DNA of 63,284 bases, taken from the NCBI GenBank assembly GCA_024403935.1, contig JAKSQV010000005.1:1-63284 (forward strand), written 5' to 3'. A program made the position numbers and the translations under genes. This DNA comes from Ruminococcus sp. (GTDB taxonomy: Bacteria > Bacillota > Clostridia > Oscillospirales > Ruminococcaceae). Positions 8,082 through 15,787 of the stretch are shown here, one piece after another (position 1 is the stretch's first letter; every line of letters starts with the position of its first letter). The notes beneath the pieces were generated by a model. It saw only the letters and a list, made by a program, of their open reading frames with translations, had not been told where the DNA came from and made no database searches.

Positions 8082-8948
8082 ATGAAAAAGCTCATTGTAT
8101 CTGCTGCGGCTGCGGCAGTGATATTTGCAGCATCAGCCGTTCCTGCCTTTTCGGCAGAGAAGATCCCGATGGACTACTGCTCCGACGGGCGTATTGATGC
8201 CTTTGACATTGCGGCTGCCCGCAAAGCAGGAGCATCGGCGGAGGAGCTGAAGGTTGTCTCCGATTTTGTGCTTGGCAGGAACTCCGCTGCGGATGACTAT
8301 GACACTGAGTACACGCTCGATGAGAGCTGTATCCTCGAACCGAAGGGCACCGTCCATACGGGCGAGGGCACCTTCTACGGCGGCGGATACGAAGGCGGTC
8401 ACGCCATGCTCGATCCGGTATCGCGTGATTACTGGATAGTCGCAATGAATCATTCCGACTACAACAGTGCACAGCTTGCAGGTGCATATCTTGAGGTCAC
8501 AGGTGAGCTCGGGACGATAAATATGCTTGTCACTGACGAGCTGCCCGAGGGCAAAAAAGGCGACCTTGACCTATACACTGACGCATTTCCGCTGATAGCT
8601 CCGGTCGAAAAGGGCAGAGTTCCGGTAAGCTGGAAGATCGTGCCTCTTGATTCTGCCGGAAATGCTCCCGTGTGCTATAAGTACAAGGAGGGCACAACGC
8701 AGTTCTGGTGCGGTGTGCAGGTCCGCAACCACCGCTATCCGATAACAAGGCTGGAGTATCTGAAGGACGGTGTCTGGACGGAGATAGAACGCCGCCCGTA
8801 CAATTACTTTGAATCGCGTGAAATGGGCAGCGGTCCCTTTACGTTCAGGATCACGGACATCTACGGACAGGTCGTGATCGACAGGGATATACCGCTTTCC
8901 ACTGATGATACGGAAATAATACAGGGACACGTTCAGTTCCCGGAATAA
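8082..8948 (+). CDS. secreted bacterial expansin with N-terminal dockerin-like segment
   Basis: A 288-residue exported protein with a signal peptide ending at about AFSA (22-25). Residues 90-288 align by eye with the two-domain EXLX1 expansins, which loosen cellulose and xyloglucan without hydrolysis. Seen are the D1 signature GEGTFYGGGYEGGHAMLDP (94-112), the key acidic residue in VTDELPEG (Asp152), and the D2 binding-face aromatics at Phe208, Trp209 and Tyr240, the last in PYNYF. Between signal and D1, residues 31-66 (CSDGRIDAFDIAAARK, then LKVVSDFVLGR) look like one calcium-loop half of a dockerin. No GH module is attached. It sits in a purine neighbourhood, so its context says little. Confidence 0.9.
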   Translation: MKKLIVSAAAAAVIFAASAVPAFSAEKIPMDYCSDGRIDAFDIAAARKAGASAEELKVVSDFVLGRNSAADDYDTEYTLDESCILEPKGTVHTGEGTFYGGGYEGGHAMLDPVSRDYWIVAMNHSDYNSAQLAGAYLEVTGELGTINMLVTDELPEGKKGDLDLYTDAFPLIAPVEKGRVPVSWKIVPLDSAGNAPVCYKYKEGTTQFWCGVQVRNHRYPITRLEYLKDGVWTEIERRPYNYFESREMGSGPFTFRITDIYGQVVIDRDIPLSTDDTEIIQGHVQFPE

Positions 8949-8960
8949 GAGGTGTCTGCA

Positions 8961-9428
8961 ATGAAAGTCGGAATAGCTGATTGCATCTGGGCTGCCCTTT
9001 CATTTATCGCGGTCGGAGTGACGTTCCATTACGGCTGTCTGCCATTCGGACTGCTTATGATATATGTGTTCATGGTACTGCTTTTTCTTTGGCACATTTC
9101 GTCAGTCCGCAGCCGACAGAGACGTACCGTGGCTGCTTTCGGAACGATCACCGATTATCACGAGGCGACCGGGGTGCGGAAGCACTACTATCCGGTGGTG
9201 GAGTACGAGACCGAGGACGGCAGGGCTGTGAGCTCGGTATATACGGTCGCAGACAGGATCATGAGGTATGAGATCGGCACGCAGGAAATGATATGCTACG
9301 ATCCCGATGATCCCGTTTTCTTCTATTTTGCAAACAGAGAAAACGACATGGTGAAGGACTATTACAGATTCATCATCTTCGGCAGCATTCCCGCGCTGTT
9401 TGTGCTTATGATGGTTCTGTTCAGCTGA
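8961..9428 (+). CDS. DUF3592-type membrane protein
   Basis: A 155-residue protein with one or two membrane segments at the N-terminus (about 5-45), a beta-rich soluble core with YYPVVEYETEDGR (like DUF3592 proteins), and a final membrane segment at 138-155. An upstream GTG at 8952 is possible, but the ATG at 8961 has AGAGGTG at good spacing. It starts 12 bases after the expansin stop, so the two are probably cotranscribed. Function is unknown. Confidence 0.8.
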   Translation: MKVGIADCIWAALSFIAVGVTFHYGCLPFGLLMIYVFMVLLFLWHISSVRSRQRRTVAAFGTITDYHEATGVRKHYYPVVEYETEDGRAVSSVYTVADRIMRYEIGTQEMICYDPDDPVFFYFANRENDMVKDYYRFIIFGSIPALFVLMMVLFS

Positions 9429-9443
9429 CAGGAGGAGATACTG

Positions 9444-10067
9444 ATGAAAAATATAGTTGTTCTCGTTTCGGGAGGCGGAACGAATCTTCAGGCACTTATA
9501 GATGCAGAAAAGTCGGGTATTATAAAGAACGGCAGGATAACCTGCGTAATAGCCTCCAAGGAAGGCGTGTACGCTCTTGAAAGGGCAGCGCAGAACGGCA
9601 TAAAAAGCCGTGTTATCCCTCGTAAGGAGTACGCTGATATAGCTTCCTATACAAAGGCTGTCACCGATGCGTTCATTGAAGAAAAGGCTGACCTGGTAGT
9701 ATACGCAGGATTTATGACCATACTCGACGAGCAGGTGGTAAAGGCATTCCCCTACAAGATGATGAACGTTCACCCTGCGCTTATCCCAAGCTTCTGCGGA
9801 AAGGGCTTCTACGGCCTCCATGTGCATGAGGCTGCTCTTGCGGCAGGAGTAAAGCTTTCGGGCGCAACAGTACACTTCGTTACCGAGGAGTGCGACGGCG
9901 GACCGATAATAATACAGAAGGCTGTCCCCGTAGAAAACGGCGATACCCCTGAGACTTTGCAGAAACGTATCATGGAGCAGGCTGAGTGGAAGATACTTCC
10001 CGAGGCTGTATCCCTGTTCTGTCAGGACAGGATAGAGATCGCCGACGGCAAAGCGTTTGTGAAATGA
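9444..10067 (+). CDS. purN: GAR formyltransferase
   Basis: A 207-residue folate-dependent enzyme adding the first formyl group in purine synthesis. It shows SGGGTNLQAL near residue 10, the folate and catalytic segment NVHPALIPSF around residue 110, and the loop GATVHFVTEECDGGPII with the catalytic Asp. Length is normal for monofunctional PurN. ACAGGAGGAG precedes the start, and its stop overlaps the next ATG by four bases. Confidence 0.97.
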   Translation: MKNIVVLVSGGGTNLQALIDAEKSGIIKNGRITCVIASKEGVYALERAAQNGIKSRVIPRKEYADIASYTKAVTDAFIEEKADLVVYAGFMTILDEQVVKAFPYKMMNVHPALIPSFCGKGFYGLHVHEAALAAGVKLSGATVHFVTEECDGGPIIIQKAVPVENGDTPETLQKRIMEQAEWKILPEAVSLFCQDRIEIADGKAFVK

Positions 10068-10687
10068 GCATAGCAGAAATAAAGGAGAAACAGCTTATCC
10101 AGAAGCTGTTTCTGTGGTTCTGGATGTATGCCGTATTCGGCTGGTGCTATGAAGTCTTTCTTGAGGTGGTAGTGTACCGATGGGGCTTCCACAACAGGGG
10201 AGAGATGTTCGGCCCGTACTGCCCTATCTACGGTGTTGGAGCACTGCTGTTCCTGCTGTGCTTCGGCAGATTCAAAAAGAAGAAATACAGCGTGACGATA
10301 AACATGCTCGTCAAACCGCTTGTGATATTTCTCGGCTGTATGCTTGTTGCGACGACTGTTGAGCTGATCGCCTCATACATACTTGAATACACCAAGGGCT
10401 CATGGCCGTGGCAGACCTACGCGAAGTACAAGTACAACTACGAGGCGCGTATCGCACTCAGCACCTCCGTTCGCTTCGGACTCGGCGGACTGCTGTTCAT
10501 GTATGTGGTACAGCCGTTCTTTGAGTGGCTGCTCTCCAAACCGGGCAGAAAGACTATCAATATCATTGCGATCATTGTTCTTGTGATAGTCGTCACGGAC
10601 TTCATCGTGACAAAGACTACGGGCTATACGCCGAAGCTGGCGCAGGATGCACTGTTTTACCCGGCTTTGCACAGTATCGCTGTCTGA
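10064..10687 (+). CDS. CmpB-type putative ABC permease family membrane protein
   Basis: A 207-residue integral membrane protein of the PF06541-like family, common in Clostridia and of unknown substrate. The N-terminal segment has FWMYAVFGWCYEVFLE and GPYCPIYGVGALL, both typical of this family. About four to five hydrophobic segments follow. The start overlaps the purN stop (ATGA), implying coupled translation. A transport role is only suggested by the family name. Confidence 0.82.
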   Translation: MSIAEIKEKQLIQKLFLWFWMYAVFGWCYEVFLEVVVYRWGFHNRGEMFGPYCPIYGVGALLFLLCFGRFKKKKYSVTINMLVKPLVIFLGCMLVATTVELIASYILEYTKGSWPWQTYAKYKYNYEARIALSTSVRFGLGGLLFMYVVQPFFEWLLSKPGRKTINIIAIIVLVIVVTDFIVTKTTGYTPKLAQDALFYPALHSIAV

Positions 10688-10790
10688 AAAGTAATATCTG
10701 CGGCAGATGCCTGCGTGACAGCGAATGTCCGCAGCATAAAAGAAGCCGCCATAAATATCAATCAATAATATCCGAAAGGAGCATATCAAT

Positions 10791-11504
10791 ATGAAAAAGC
10801 TTGATCTTGCAAACGAGCTCAGTTCAAACGCATATCCCGGAAGAGGCATCGTCATCGGCAAGTCTGCAGACGGAAAGTACGCTGTTACAGCATACTTCAT
10901 CATGGGAAGAAGCGAAAACAGCCGCAACCGCGTATTTATCGAGGAGGGCAGAGGAATCCGCACAGAGGCGTTCGATCCCTCTAAGCTGACAGATCCGCAT
11001 CTCATCATCTACGCACCTGTAAGAGTGCTCGGCAATAAGCTCATCGTCACAAACGGCGACCAGACTGACACGATCTACGAGCTCATGGACAAGCAGCAGA
11101 CCTTTGAGCAGTCGCTCCGCACAAGAGAATTTGAGGACGATGCTCCGAACTATACGCCCCGTATCTCAGGCATTCTCCACTTTGAGGGGGGCGGCTTCAA
11201 CTACGCTATGTCAATCTTAAAGAGTGCAAACGGAAACCCTGATTCATGTCAGAGATACACATTCTCATACAGCAACCCTGTAAACGGCGAGGGACGTTTC
11301 ATCCACACATACATGGGTGACGGAAATCCGCTTCCGAGCTTTGAGGGTGAGCCTAAGCTTGTAGGCATCTCAGGCAGCATTGACGAGTTCACAGACATGG
11401 TATGGACAAACCTCAACGAGGATAACAAGGTATCACTCTTTGTCCGCTATGTAAATCTCGAAAACGGAGAAGTTGAAACAAGAATCGTAAACAAGAACAA
11501 GTAA
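10791..11504 (+). CDS. purO: IMP cyclohydrolase, PurO-like
   Basis: A 237-residue protein of the IMP_cyclohyd (PurO) family, which closes FAICAR to IMP. Recognisable blocks are SNAYPGRGIVIGKSADGK, the family signature MGRSENSRNRVF, and FIHTYMGDGNPLPSFEGEP near the C-terminus. In most bacteria this step is done by the N-terminal domain of PurH. Here that domain is missing from the formyltransferase downstream, so this unrelated fold is the likely replacement. AAAGGAGC precedes the start. It is followed by a small gene and then the formyltransferase. Confidence 0.92.
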   Translation: MKKLDLANELSSNAYPGRGIVIGKSADGKYAVTAYFIMGRSENSRNRVFIEEGRGIRTEAFDPSKLTDPHLIIYAPVRVLGNKLIVTNGDQTDTIYELMDKQQTFEQSLRTREFEDDAPNYTPRISGILHFEGGGFNYAMSILKSANGNPDSCQRYTFSYSNPVNGEGRFIHTYMGDGNPLPSFEGEPKLVGISGSIDEFTDMVWTNLNEDNKVSLFVRYVNLENGEVETRIVNKNK

Positions 11505-11526
11505 GCATAAGAGGTAGTAAAGAATT

Positions 11527-11718
11527 ATGGAATCGAAGTTCTATGAATATGTTGAGATAGAGCTTGAGAATCACAAGGCAACGACTTCCGAGCTCAGCGG
11601 ACATCATGAGATAATCGAGGAATACACCGAAAAGGGCTATACATTCTGCGGCAGTATCCCGACACTTTACGGTCCGAGCGGAAAAGTGCTGAAGATAGAG
11701 CTTATTTTCAAGAAGTAA
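11527..11718 (+). CDS. small conserved-looking protein, DUF4177-like
   Basis: A 63-residue soluble protein placed between the cyclohydrolase and formyltransferase genes, 22 bases after the first. GAGGTAG precedes the ATG. The pattern YEYVEIEL...IIEEYTEKGYTFCGSIP...KVLKIELIFKK resembles small DUF4177-type beta-alpha-beta proteins. Its position suggests cotranscription with the last two purine enzymes; any purine role is unproven. Confidence 0.65.
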   Translation: MESKFYEYVEIELENHKATTSELSGHHEIIEEYTEKGYTFCGSIPTLYGPSGKVLKIELIFKK

Positions 11719-11758
11719 GGTATAGGCACGGATAGTACAGATGCAAAAAGAAAGCATA

Positions 11759-11916
11759 ACGAAAAAGCATAAATAAGGAGGACATTATCATGTCAAACGA
11801 AATGGCGGAGAGCCTACGCCGGCAATTTCTGCATTTCGTTCGGCAGGTGTCCCGAAACAGTAAGTATAATACGAAAAAGCATTAATAAGGAGGACATAAT
11901 CATGTCAAACGAAATG
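11759..11916 (+). repeat. duplicated translation-initiation region ahead of the AICAR formyltransferase
   Basis: Two 46-base direct copies (11759-11804 and 11871-11916) match at 44 positions. Each carries AAGGAGGACAT and the first five codons MSNEM. The 66 bases between include AACGAAATG and CATTTCGTT, which can pair. Confidence 0.9.
11790..11885 (+). CDS. 31-codon leader ORF from the duplicated start
   Basis: The upstream copy of the initiation site has a full AAGGAGG ribosome binding site and opens a 31-residue frame (MSNEMAESLRRQF..., ending KKH) that stops 16 bases before the real start at 11902. The first five residues equal those of the formyltransferase. It may be a translated leader peptide or simply the by-product of a duplication. 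No other support exists for a product. Confidence 0.35.
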   Translation: MSNEMAESLRRQFLHFVRQVSRNSKYNTKKH

Positions 11917-13083
11917 CAGTTAAAGTACGGCTGTAACCCTAATCAGAAGCCGTCAAGAGTATACATGGCAGACGGCAGCGAGCTTCCTATCGAGGTTCTC
12001 TGCGGCAAGCCCGGATACATAAATCTTCTTGACGCTTTCAACGGCTGGCAGCTCGTTAAGGAGCTTAAAAAGGCAACAGGTGTATGCGCAGCTACCTCAT
12101 TCAAGCACGTTTCACCGGCAGGTGCCGCTATCGGCAGACCGCTCAGCGACGACCTCAAGAAGATATACTGGGTAGACGACCTCGGTGAGCTTTCACCTCT
12201 CGCAAGCGCATACGCAAGAGCAAGAGGTGCTGACAGAATGTCATCATACGGCGACTTCATCGCTCTTTCAGATAAAGTTGATGTCTGCACAGCAAAGATG
12301 ATACAGCGTGAGGTTTCTGACGGCGTTATTGCTCCCGATTATGACGAAGAAGCTCTCGAAATCTTAAAGTCAAAGAGAAAGGGTACATACTGCATTCTCA
12401 AAATTGACGAGGCATACACTCCTGCCCCCATTGAGACAAAGCAGGTTTACGGTGTTTCCTTTGAGCAGGGCAGAAACGAGCTTGACATCAACAAGGAGCT
12501 CCTCGCAAACGTTGTTACAGACAACAAGGAGATACCTGCCGACAAGCTTGATGACCTTATGATATCTCTCATCACACTCAAATACACACAGTCCAACTCG
12601 GTATGCTACGTCAAGGACGGACAGGCTATCGGTATCGGAGCAGGACAGCAGTCAAGAATCCACTGCACACGTCTTGCAGGTCAGAAGGCTGACAACTGGT
12701 GGCTGAGACAGTCCCCGAAGGTAATGGGACTTCAGTTCATCGACGGTATCCGCCGTGCTGACCGCGACAACGCTATCGACGTTTACATCGGCGACGAGTA
12801 CGAGGACGTTCTTGCAGAGGGTACATGGCAGAATATCTTTAAGGTAAAGCCCGAGGTATTCACAAGAGAAGAAAAGAAGGCATGGCTTGCAAAGAATACA
12901 GGCGTATGTCTCGGCTCCGATGCATTCTTCCCGTTCGGAGACAACATCGAGCGTGCAAAGAAGTCAGGCGTTGAGTACATTGCAGAGCCGGGCGGTTCTA
13001 TCCGTGACGACAACGTTATCGAGACCTGCAACAAGTACAACATCGCAATGGCATTCACAGGCATCAGACTTTTCCACCACTGA
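11902..13083 (+). CDS. purH: stand-alone AICAR formyltransferase (PurH C-terminal domain only)
   Basis: A 393-residue enzyme moving the formyl group from 10-formyl-THF to AICAR. It starts at the sequence normally found at the formyltransferase domain of PurH (LKYGCNPNQKPS) and has the catalytic SFKHVSPAGAA (Lys-His pair) near residue 70, then GAGQQSRIHCTRLAG, and ends SIRDDNVIETCNKYNIAMAFTGIRLFHH. The MGS-like cyclohydrolase domain of normal PurH (~200 residues) is absent. IMP closure would therefore fall to the PurO-like protein upstream. AAGGAGGACAT precedes the start, in the second copy of a duplicated initiation site. A strong terminator follows. Confidence 0.95.
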   Translation: MSNEMQLKYGCNPNQKPSRVYMADGSELPIEVLCGKPGYINLLDAFNGWQLVKELKKATGVCAATSFKHVSPAGAAIGRPLSDDLKKIYWVDDLGELSPLASAYARARGADRMSSYGDFIALSDKVDVCTAKMIQREVSDGVIAPDYDEEALEILKSKRKGTYCILKIDEAYTPAPIETKQVYGVSFEQGRNELDINKELLANVVTDNKEIPADKLDDLMISLITLKYTQSNSVCYVKDGQAIGIGAGQQSRIHCTRLAGQKADNWWLRQSPKVMGLQFIDGIRRADRDNAIDVYIGDEYEDVLAEGTWQNIFKVKPEVFTREEKKAWLAKNTGVCLGSDAFFPFGDNIERAKKSGVEYIAEPGGSIRDDNVIETCNKYNIAMAFTGIRLFHH

Positions 13084-13099
13084 TACAAATGATACAAAG

Positions 13100-13130
13100 C
13101 TCCCGAAGGCAGCACTTCGGGAGTTTTTTT
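13100..13130 (+). terminator. rho-independent terminator after the purine block
   Basis: CTCCCGAAG pairs with CTTCGGGAG around a 6-base loop, followed by seven T residues. Confidence 0.92.
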
Positions 13131-13216
13131 GGTCAGCGCAATGCGGCGGGGTTCCGGCGGGAGCTGCTGTGGCAGAGCCGCCGTAAAAATTTCAAGCCAA
13201 AAAATCCCGCCAGCTA

Positions 13217-13245
13217 TTGCAAGTTGCGGAAAGCTGTGCTATAAT
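13217..13245 (+). promoter_or_regulatory. promoter for the Asp23-fakA operon
   Basis: TTGCAA at 13217-13222, 17-base spacer, TATAAT at 13240-13245, about 55 bases before the start at 13300. Confidence 0.8.
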
Positions 13246-13299
13246 GAATATGTGTGCATTTTTGCACGGCATACAACGTTGAGATAAGGGGTGCGCATC

Positions 13300-13656
13300 A
13301 TGGTAACATCAGAGAACCATATCGGCAAAATAACCGTTACACAGCAGTATCTTACCGAGCTTATCCGCCACGCTGTCTGCGACTGCTTCGGAGTTGCCGA
13401 CGTGTGCAGCGTCAATACGTTCCGTTCGGCGGTATCATCGCTGACAGGAGGACGCCTGTTCAAGCGCAAGGGAGTGCTTGTGCGCACTGACAACAGCGGC
13501 GGACTTATTATCGACCTTCATATCAAGGTCACATACGGCACAAATATTGCCGCTGCCGTGAACAGTATAACTCACAAGGTAACATTTACGATAGAGGAAT
13601 CAGCAGGTGTCAGCGTCAGCAAGGTGAATGTTTACGTTGACGATATGAACTGCTGA
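13300..13656 (+). CDS. Asp23/Gls24 (YloU) family protein
   Basis: A 118-residue cytosolic protein of the Asp23/YloU type (GKITVTQQYLTELIRHAV near the start, GLIIDLHIKVTYGTNI in the middle, FTIEESAGVSVSKVNVYVDDM at the end). The family is linked to cell-envelope stress and, next to YloV/FakA, to lipid metabolism. The frame allows a GTG at 13291, but the ATG at 13300 is better spaced from AAGGGG. It stands 21 bases before fakA, which is the standard Firmicutes arrangement. Confidence 0.9.
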   Translation: MVTSENHIGKITVTQQYLTELIRHAVCDCFGVADVCSVNTFRSAVSSLTGGRLFKRKGVLVRTDNSGGLIIDLHIKVTYGTNIAAAVNSITHKVTFTIEESAGVSVSKVNVYVDDMNC

Positions 13657-13677
13657 GCGATTGGGAGGAAATAGAAC

Positions 13678-15333
13678 GTGATAAACGGTGCTTTATTCAG
13701 AGACGCTGTTATTTCTGCCGCGATAACCCTGAACAACAGAAAGCGTGAAGTCGATGAACTGAATGTATATCCGGTGCCCGACGGTGATACGGGAACGAAT
13801 ATGTCAATGACCATCGGCAACGCAGTCGAGGAGCTCAGAAGGTTTCCTGACAGTGTCAGCGTGTCAGACGTGGCATCAGCGGCGGCTTCGGCTCTGCTGA
13901 GAGGAGCGCGGGGCAACTCGGGCGTTATCCTGTCACTGATATTCCGCGGAATATCAAAGGGACTTGCAGGACTCAGCGAGGCAGGCTGTGAGGACTTTGC
14001 AAGGGCATTGGAGCTTGGCGTACAGGCTGCATACAAGGCAGTAATGAAGCCTGTCGAGGGCACTATCCTCACCGTATCGAGAGCAGCTGCGGAAAAGGCA
14101 AAGGAGAGCTCCATCTCAAACAGCAGCGACATCATCTTTTGGGCAGATATATGCGAAGAGGCAGAGGCTGTGCTTGCAAAGACCACGGATATGCTTCCTC
14201 AGCTCAAGAAGGCAGGCGTTGTGGACGCAGGCGGAATGGGCTTTACAATAATCATCAGGGCAATGTACGATGTGTTCAACGGCGGAAGCATAGCTGTTCC
14301 GAACGAGACACCGGAAGCCGATGAAAAATCGGTCGAGGCGTTCAGGACGGCTGTCAGCCAGTACGATGACGATATAACGTTTACCTACTGCACGGAGTAT
14401 ATGCTTGAAAAGAATGCGGACTGTCCCGATCCGTTCATGCTGAGAGCTTACCTCGAAACCATAGGCGACTGCGTTGTGGTCGTTGATGACGAGAAGATAA
14501 TCAAGGTACACGTTCATACCGATAATCCGGGACTTGCGATACAGAAGGCACTCGAATTCGGCTGCTTCATAAACGATCCCAAGCCGAAGATAGAGAATAT
14601 GCGTATCCAGCACAGCAACAAGGTCAAGGAGACGGAACAGCTCGAAGCAGGCTTTGCGCCCGCAGTTCCCGAAAAGGAATTCGGCTTTGTCGCAGTTGCG
14701 GCAGGTCACGGCATAGAAACGCTATTCACCGACCTCGGAGCAGATTTCGTCGTTCGCGGCGGACAGACAATGAATCCGTCCACTGATGATATTCTCCGCG
14801 CAATACTTGCAACTCCTGCAAAGACGGTGTTCGTGCTTCCGAATAACAAGAACATCATCATGGCAGCAGAGCAGGCTGTAAAGCTCACTGACAAGAGCGT
14901 GTGCGTGCTCCAGACAAGGACGATACCGCAGGGAATATCAGCAATGATGGCATTTGATGAAGGTGTCGGACTTGCTGAGAACAGGATAAACATGACAAAG
15001 GCGTTCGAGAAGGTTCAGACAGGTCTTGTCACCTACGCCGCAAGAGATTCCGAGTTTGAGGGACACTCTATCAGAGAGGGCGAGATACTTGCGCTCGACA
15101 ACGGCAAGCTCGCATTTACGGAAAAGGACATCAGCAAGGCAGCGGTAAAGCTCACGAAGAAGCTCTGCAAGAGCGGTGCAAGCTATGTAACAGTGATATA
15201 CGGCTCTGATGTTACCGAGGAGAATGCAGAGCAGCTCCAGCAGCTTCTCCAGTCGAAGCTCAGTGACAAGATAGAGGTAATGCTCGTCAACGGCGGACAG
15301 CCTGTGTATTACTATATCATTTCAGTGGAATAA
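13678..15333 (+). CDS. fakA: fatty acid kinase FakA/YloV family (DhaL plus DegV-like domains)
   Basis: A 551-residue protein with an N-terminal DhaL-type ATP-binding domain: NVYPVPDGDTGTNMSMT (29-45), ARGNSGVILS (81-90), VDAGGMGF. The C-terminal half resembles DegV and FakA. In characterised Firmicutes FakA phosphorylates fatty acids presented by FakB and feeds them into phospholipid synthesis. Translation starts at GTG behind GGGAGGAA. A bidirectional terminator follows. FakB and PlsX partners are not seen here. Confidence 0.9.
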   Translation: MINGALFRDAVISAAITLNNRKREVDELNVYPVPDGDTGTNMSMTIGNAVEELRRFPDSVSVSDVASAAASALLRGARGNSGVILSLIFRGISKGLAGLSEAGCEDFARALELGVQAAYKAVMKPVEGTILTVSRAAAEKAKESSISNSSDIIFWADICEEAEAVLAKTTDMLPQLKKAGVVDAGGMGFTIIIRAMYDVFNGGSIAVPNETPEADEKSVEAFRTAVSQYDDDITFTYCTEYMLEKNADCPDPFMLRAYLETIGDCVVVVDDEKIIKVHVHTDNPGLAIQKALEFGCFINDPKPKIENMRIQHSNKVKETEQLEAGFAPAVPEKEFGFVAVAAGHGIETLFTDLGADFVVRGGQTMNPSTDDILRAILATPAKTVFVLPNNKNIIMAAEQAVKLTDKSVCVLQTRTIPQGISAMMAFDEGVGLAENRINMTKAFEKVQTGLVTYAARDSEFEGHSIREGEILALDNGKLAFTEKDISKAAVKLTKKLCKSGASYVTVIYGSDVTEENAEQLQQLLQSKLSDKIEVMLVNGGQPVYYYIISVE

Positions 15334-15406
15334 AAAACGAAGAATGTGTTCGGAGCTTGCGAGACGTGAACGTCAGCAGCACCGACACTTTGAACCAGAA
15401 TAATAC

Positions 15407-15441
15407 AAAAAGGGAACACCGGATCAGGTGTTCCCTTTTTT
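15407..15441. terminator. bidirectional terminator between fakA and feoA
   Basis: AGGGAACACC pairs with GGTGTTCCCT around ggatca, with A residues on one side and T residues on the other, serving both converging genes. Confidence 0.9.
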
Positions 15442-15462
15442 GATATACAGCTCTGCGGAACG

Positions 15463-15705
15463 TCAGACCGTATCAACAATGATAAGTGCCGCGTCCGAGT
15501 CACGCAGCGCGATAACGGCTCCCTTGACGAAATATGCCGCAGGATCGCCGAAAATGCTTCTTTGCAGGCATAACACGCGCGCGCCGCTCACAAAGCCGAG
15601 CTCGCCGAGCCGACGCCGCATATCACCGCGGCTTTCAAGCCTGCTGACCGTGCAGGCGTCTCCCTCGCGCAGGGAGCTGAGTGCAGTCTGTGCGATAGGG
15701 CACAT
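15463..15705 (-). CDS. feoA: FeoA-domain protein
   Basis: An 80-residue protein with the FeoA SH3-like fold: LREGDACTVSRLESRGDMRRRLGELGFVSGARV, then FVKGAVIALRDSDAALIIV. FeoA assists the ferrous iron permease FeoB, but no feoB is present in this window. AAGGAG abuts the ATG with no spacer, so initiation looks poor. It lies 82 bases downstream of the phage-derived cassette in the same direction and may be read with it. Confidence 0.8.
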   Translation of the reverse strand: MCPIAQTALSSLREGDACTVSRLESRGDMRRRLGELGFVSGARVLCLQRSIFGDPAAYFVKGAVIALRDSDAALIIVDTV

Positions 15706-15787
15706 CTCCTTGTCAGAAATTCAGGGCACAGGACAGGCGTGCCGCCTTCCGCGCCCCATATCATTGTATTCACATAAGCGGATAATG

